A stretch of 64,000 nt of DNA. Origin: Sinotaia quadrata (lineage: Eukaryota; Mollusca; Gastropoda; Architaenioglossa; Viviparidae). The position numbers and the translations under genes were made by a program. Below are positions 61,824 through 64,000 of the stretch, in pieces; positions within the stretch are counted from its first letter, which is position 1; each line of letters begins with the position of its first letter. The stretch covers positions 89,281,135 through 89,345,134 of the forward strand of contig CM054180.1 of assembly GCA_028829895.1 (NCBI GenBank), read 5' to 3'. The notes under the pieces were generated by a model. That model ran no database searches. It was not told the origin of the DNA and saw nothing but the letters and a program-made list of their open reading frames with translations.

Positions 61824-62574
61824 CTACACAGACAAAAATAACTTGCAATAAATAATTCATATACTAAATGTGTACTTGTTATATTTTTCAAAAAAAACAT
61901 TTTGATGTTTAGTGTACATTCTAATTACAAATTAATAACATTTACTGTGAAACTATACTGTTAAACTATTACACTGATCTTACCCAAAGGGAATAAATAA
62001 AGACACAATTATCTTTCCTAGGGAAAGTGATGTTTGTAAACTTAGCAATAATACATCCTTTCTGCATTTCTACAGCCAAAGAAGTGATCAAAATGTTCTT
62101 GCTCCTTTATTTTTTCATGTAATTGCATTGTACATTATTGTACATCAACACAATTTCATGATTATGATACTGCAGTATTATAATTCAGCATTTATATGTG
62201 AACATACAACTATGTGATCATTGAACAAGGAACTTTTATTATATCTAATGATCATGGGAAACTGCAATGCCCAGCATTTATATATTTTAACATATAGTCT
62301 CATGATCATGAGGAACAGCAAAAAACAATAAGCAGCTCAGATATTCATTTTTGACAAACAAATAAATATTTTTACTGATGTAACACCAGAAAAGAATCTG
62401 TATCATAATTCATTCCTTGACTAGAAGTATCTACCTAGGATAATGATCTAATGACCTAGTTAATAAAAATATCTTCTTATTTTTAATTTTTTTTTAATTT
62501 TCTACTTTCTAAATGATTTTTAAATTTTCAGCTTGAGCATAGCATTTTATGTAAAGGAAACAGGCTGTGACAGA
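61824..62574. other. Intron upstream of exon w1
   Basis: AT-rich. No exon, transposon coding sequence or ordered tandem array seen. Confidence 0.45.
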
Positions 62575-62683
62575 GTAAACTTGTCTATTCCTATTTTAAA
62601 TTTAAATTGTTGAATTGTCAGATTAACCCAACCTTGGGTACTCCTTATGAAGGTATTTTTTAAAGTGTCAGAGTTGAAGTAAG

Positions 62684-63014
62684 GGATCTTTTCCAGATAA
62701 GCCCCGCCACTAATGCAAAAAGTGCTCGCGCGAAAAGTTAAGCCCCGCCACTTTTTGCCAGCTCCAATTTAATGCACGCACGCAACCTTGACCTATTTCT
62801 GATGTCTAGACATCACGCCATAAAAACAACTCCTTATCCGCCTCTAACCCTAACACTAAACCTAACTGTAACACTAAACCTAAACCCTAACCCTAACCCT
62901 AACCCTAACCTCTTCAATAAAAACTAAAAGTAAAAGTTTCATATCCTCTTTAATCTTTTTTTGGGGGGGTGGCGGGGGTTAACTTTTTGGCGGGGCTTAT
63001 CTGGAAAAGATCCA
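62684..63014. mobile_element. MITE with telomere-like core (0.33 kb)
   Basis: Terminal inverted repeats of about 26 bp: GGATCTTTTCCAGATAAGCC then CCGCCA at the left, the inverse ending at 63013. Flanks aagtaag (62677-62683) and aagtaag (63015-63021) form a 7-bp, or 8-bp with one mismatch, target duplication, absent from the matching place in R2 copy 2. The interior holds a second internal aagccccgccactttttg motif and a degenerate-to-perfect CCCTAA tract. No coding capacity. Confidence 0.88.
62843..62910. repeat. Interstitial telomere-like (CCCTAA)n tract
   Basis: Four perfect CCCTAA units at 62885-62908, preceded by about 40 bp of degenerate versions (cctaacactaaa). It lies wholly inside the MITE, so it is part of the transposon and not evidence of a chromosome end or fusion. 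Confidence 0.95.
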
Positions 63015-64000
63015 AAGTAAGCAACCTGAATCAAGAATGCTAGAAATTGCTAATGTAATGCAAACCAGTGAGTAGTTTTTATTATCCAATGGTTATGATT
63101 TACAAGAACGAGACCAGCCAATGGGCCGAGATTAAAAGTTTACCTGCTGTAGAAAAATCTACTGTCTAATGAATTTGGAGTGGCAAGAATTCAGTTTTGA
63201 AAGGTGGCCATTAACTTTATGAGACAAGTAGCCTTTTCTGCTTTTATTTCAATGTTTGATTTAGATCTCCTGGTTTACTGTTTGTAAACTGCTACAACTG
63301 ACCATGGTAAAGGCAAGAAGCAGCATGTAAGTGTAAGAACATACTACAGTCTAATAATGTGTGATATTAATGATATTGAACAATTTCTAGTGTAGAGAAG
63401 TTGTAGGACATCACTACATTTATTGTTCAGAAGAAGTTGCTACGGCAAAAGGAAATGCCCAGGTTAACTCTAAGTAGAGGAACAGTGTTTTTCAGCATGT
63501 GAGTGAGGCACATGGAGAAACGTAGTAACTGCTGACAATAACTTGTGCTTTGCACATGGAAGGACCATTGAAACAACAATTAAACAAAGTTATGTAAAAC
63601 TATTATCTCTTAGCTCTAATAACTCCATTTCTGTTCTCTGATAAGACTATCCTGTGATTTGTATTGACTCTATTGTTGAATTGTATTTTTAAGACAGGCT
63701 GTGTAAACATAAAATTATCAGAACGTGGGTCCATGGAAATATCATTGTCAGTAATCTATTTCATTGTATTTGTCATGTGTATATTTGATTGTTGATTTAA
63801 TAAATTTATTGTTAAATTTATTGACATTCTTACATATATTGATAACTTTATGTTGGAGAAGAAAGTGGGTGGAGGGTGTGTGTGCTAAATATAGATTAAA
63901 GACGTATTTGTCTTCTCCTTCAGTAAGAAGTTTACCATTCATGTGTGACCATAAATGTTGTTTATGTAGTGGAAGAGAGAAAATGTTAACAGTGCACGTA

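Larger units (their letters stand above)
62575..64000. repeat. Dispersed repeat R2, copy 4 (runs off window)
   Basis: Matches copy 2 (28115-29750) in the same orientation: gtaaacttgtctattcctat at the left, ttattatccaatggtta and gccaatgggc-gagat-aaaagtt in the middle, tttatgttggag-agaaagtggg near the right. Interrupted by the MITE at 62684-63014. Confidence 0.85.

Noticed and set aside
62843..62910. Chromosome end or fusion point
   Set aside because: The CCCTAA tract is short, partly degenerate and fully enclosed by a MITE with target duplication.
1..64000. A previously undescribed multi-gene system
   Set aside because: All coding signal found belongs to UNC80 or to transposase and reverse transcriptase remnants. 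No operon-like or clustered novel genes are visible on either strand.

Overview
Eukaryotic (animal) genomic DNA: AT-rich, with spliced coding exons separated by introns of 0.4-13 kb that are packed with decayed transposons, minisatellites and (CA)n/(GT)n microsatellites. Repeat content (RTE-type LINE, PGBD4-like and other piggyBac, ZBED/GTF2IRD2-like hAT, long solo LTRs, CCCTAA-type telomere-like motif) and a diverged but clearly alignable host gene suggest an invertebrate, most likely a lophotrochozoan such as a mollusc. The species cannot be fixed from the sequence.

Host gene. The whole window lies inside one gene on the minus strand, UNC80, the large scaffold of the NALCN sodium-leak channel complex. 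I found thirteen consecutive coding exons from 61823 down to 1428. Every junction is GT-AG, the reading phases chain without a break (1,431 nt, 477 codons), and the protein follows human UNC80 (from memory) block by block through the middle of that ~3,250-residue protein. Both gene ends lie outside the window. No other host gene was found on either strand, and no tRNA, rRNA or CRISPR array.

Layout by coordinate. 1-5.0 kb: last three exons in the window. 5.0-8.2 kb: intron with a PGBD4-like piggyBac fragment and two minisatellites. 8.2 kb: exon. 8.3-21.5 kb: 13-kb intron with a dispersed repeat, a 54-bp minisatellite, a dead RTE LINE (9.7-13.2 kb) and AT-rich DNA. 21.5 kb: exon. 21.6-33.3 kb: 11.7-kb intron holding a nested block of 28-bp satellite, a 1.8-kb dispersed repeat, a 3.2-kb piggyBac inserted at TTAA, a 1.4-kb hAT with an 8-bp duplication, and 28-bp satellite again. 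33.3-37.8 kb: three exons and an inverted PGBD4-like piggyBac. 37.8-42.8 kb: unclassified TE block and a 1.6-kb solo LTR. 42.8-46.5 kb: exons with a hAT/piggyBac nest between. 46.5-55.6 kb: exons, a LINE RT fragment, a retroelement-like block, a third piggyBac end and a CT-rich minisatellite. 55.6-61.8 kb: solo LTR with aatac target duplication, inverted second copy of the 1.6-kb LTR, then the first exon. 61.8-64 kb: intron with the 1.8-kb repeat carrying a 0.33-kb MITE that contains telomere-like repeats.

The transposon copies show frameshifts, stops or truncation and look dead. I see no new multi-gene system. The interest lies in the clean nesting history (target duplications identify at least five insertion events), the telomere-repeat MITE, and two intronic open frames that may be unannotated exons of UNC80.
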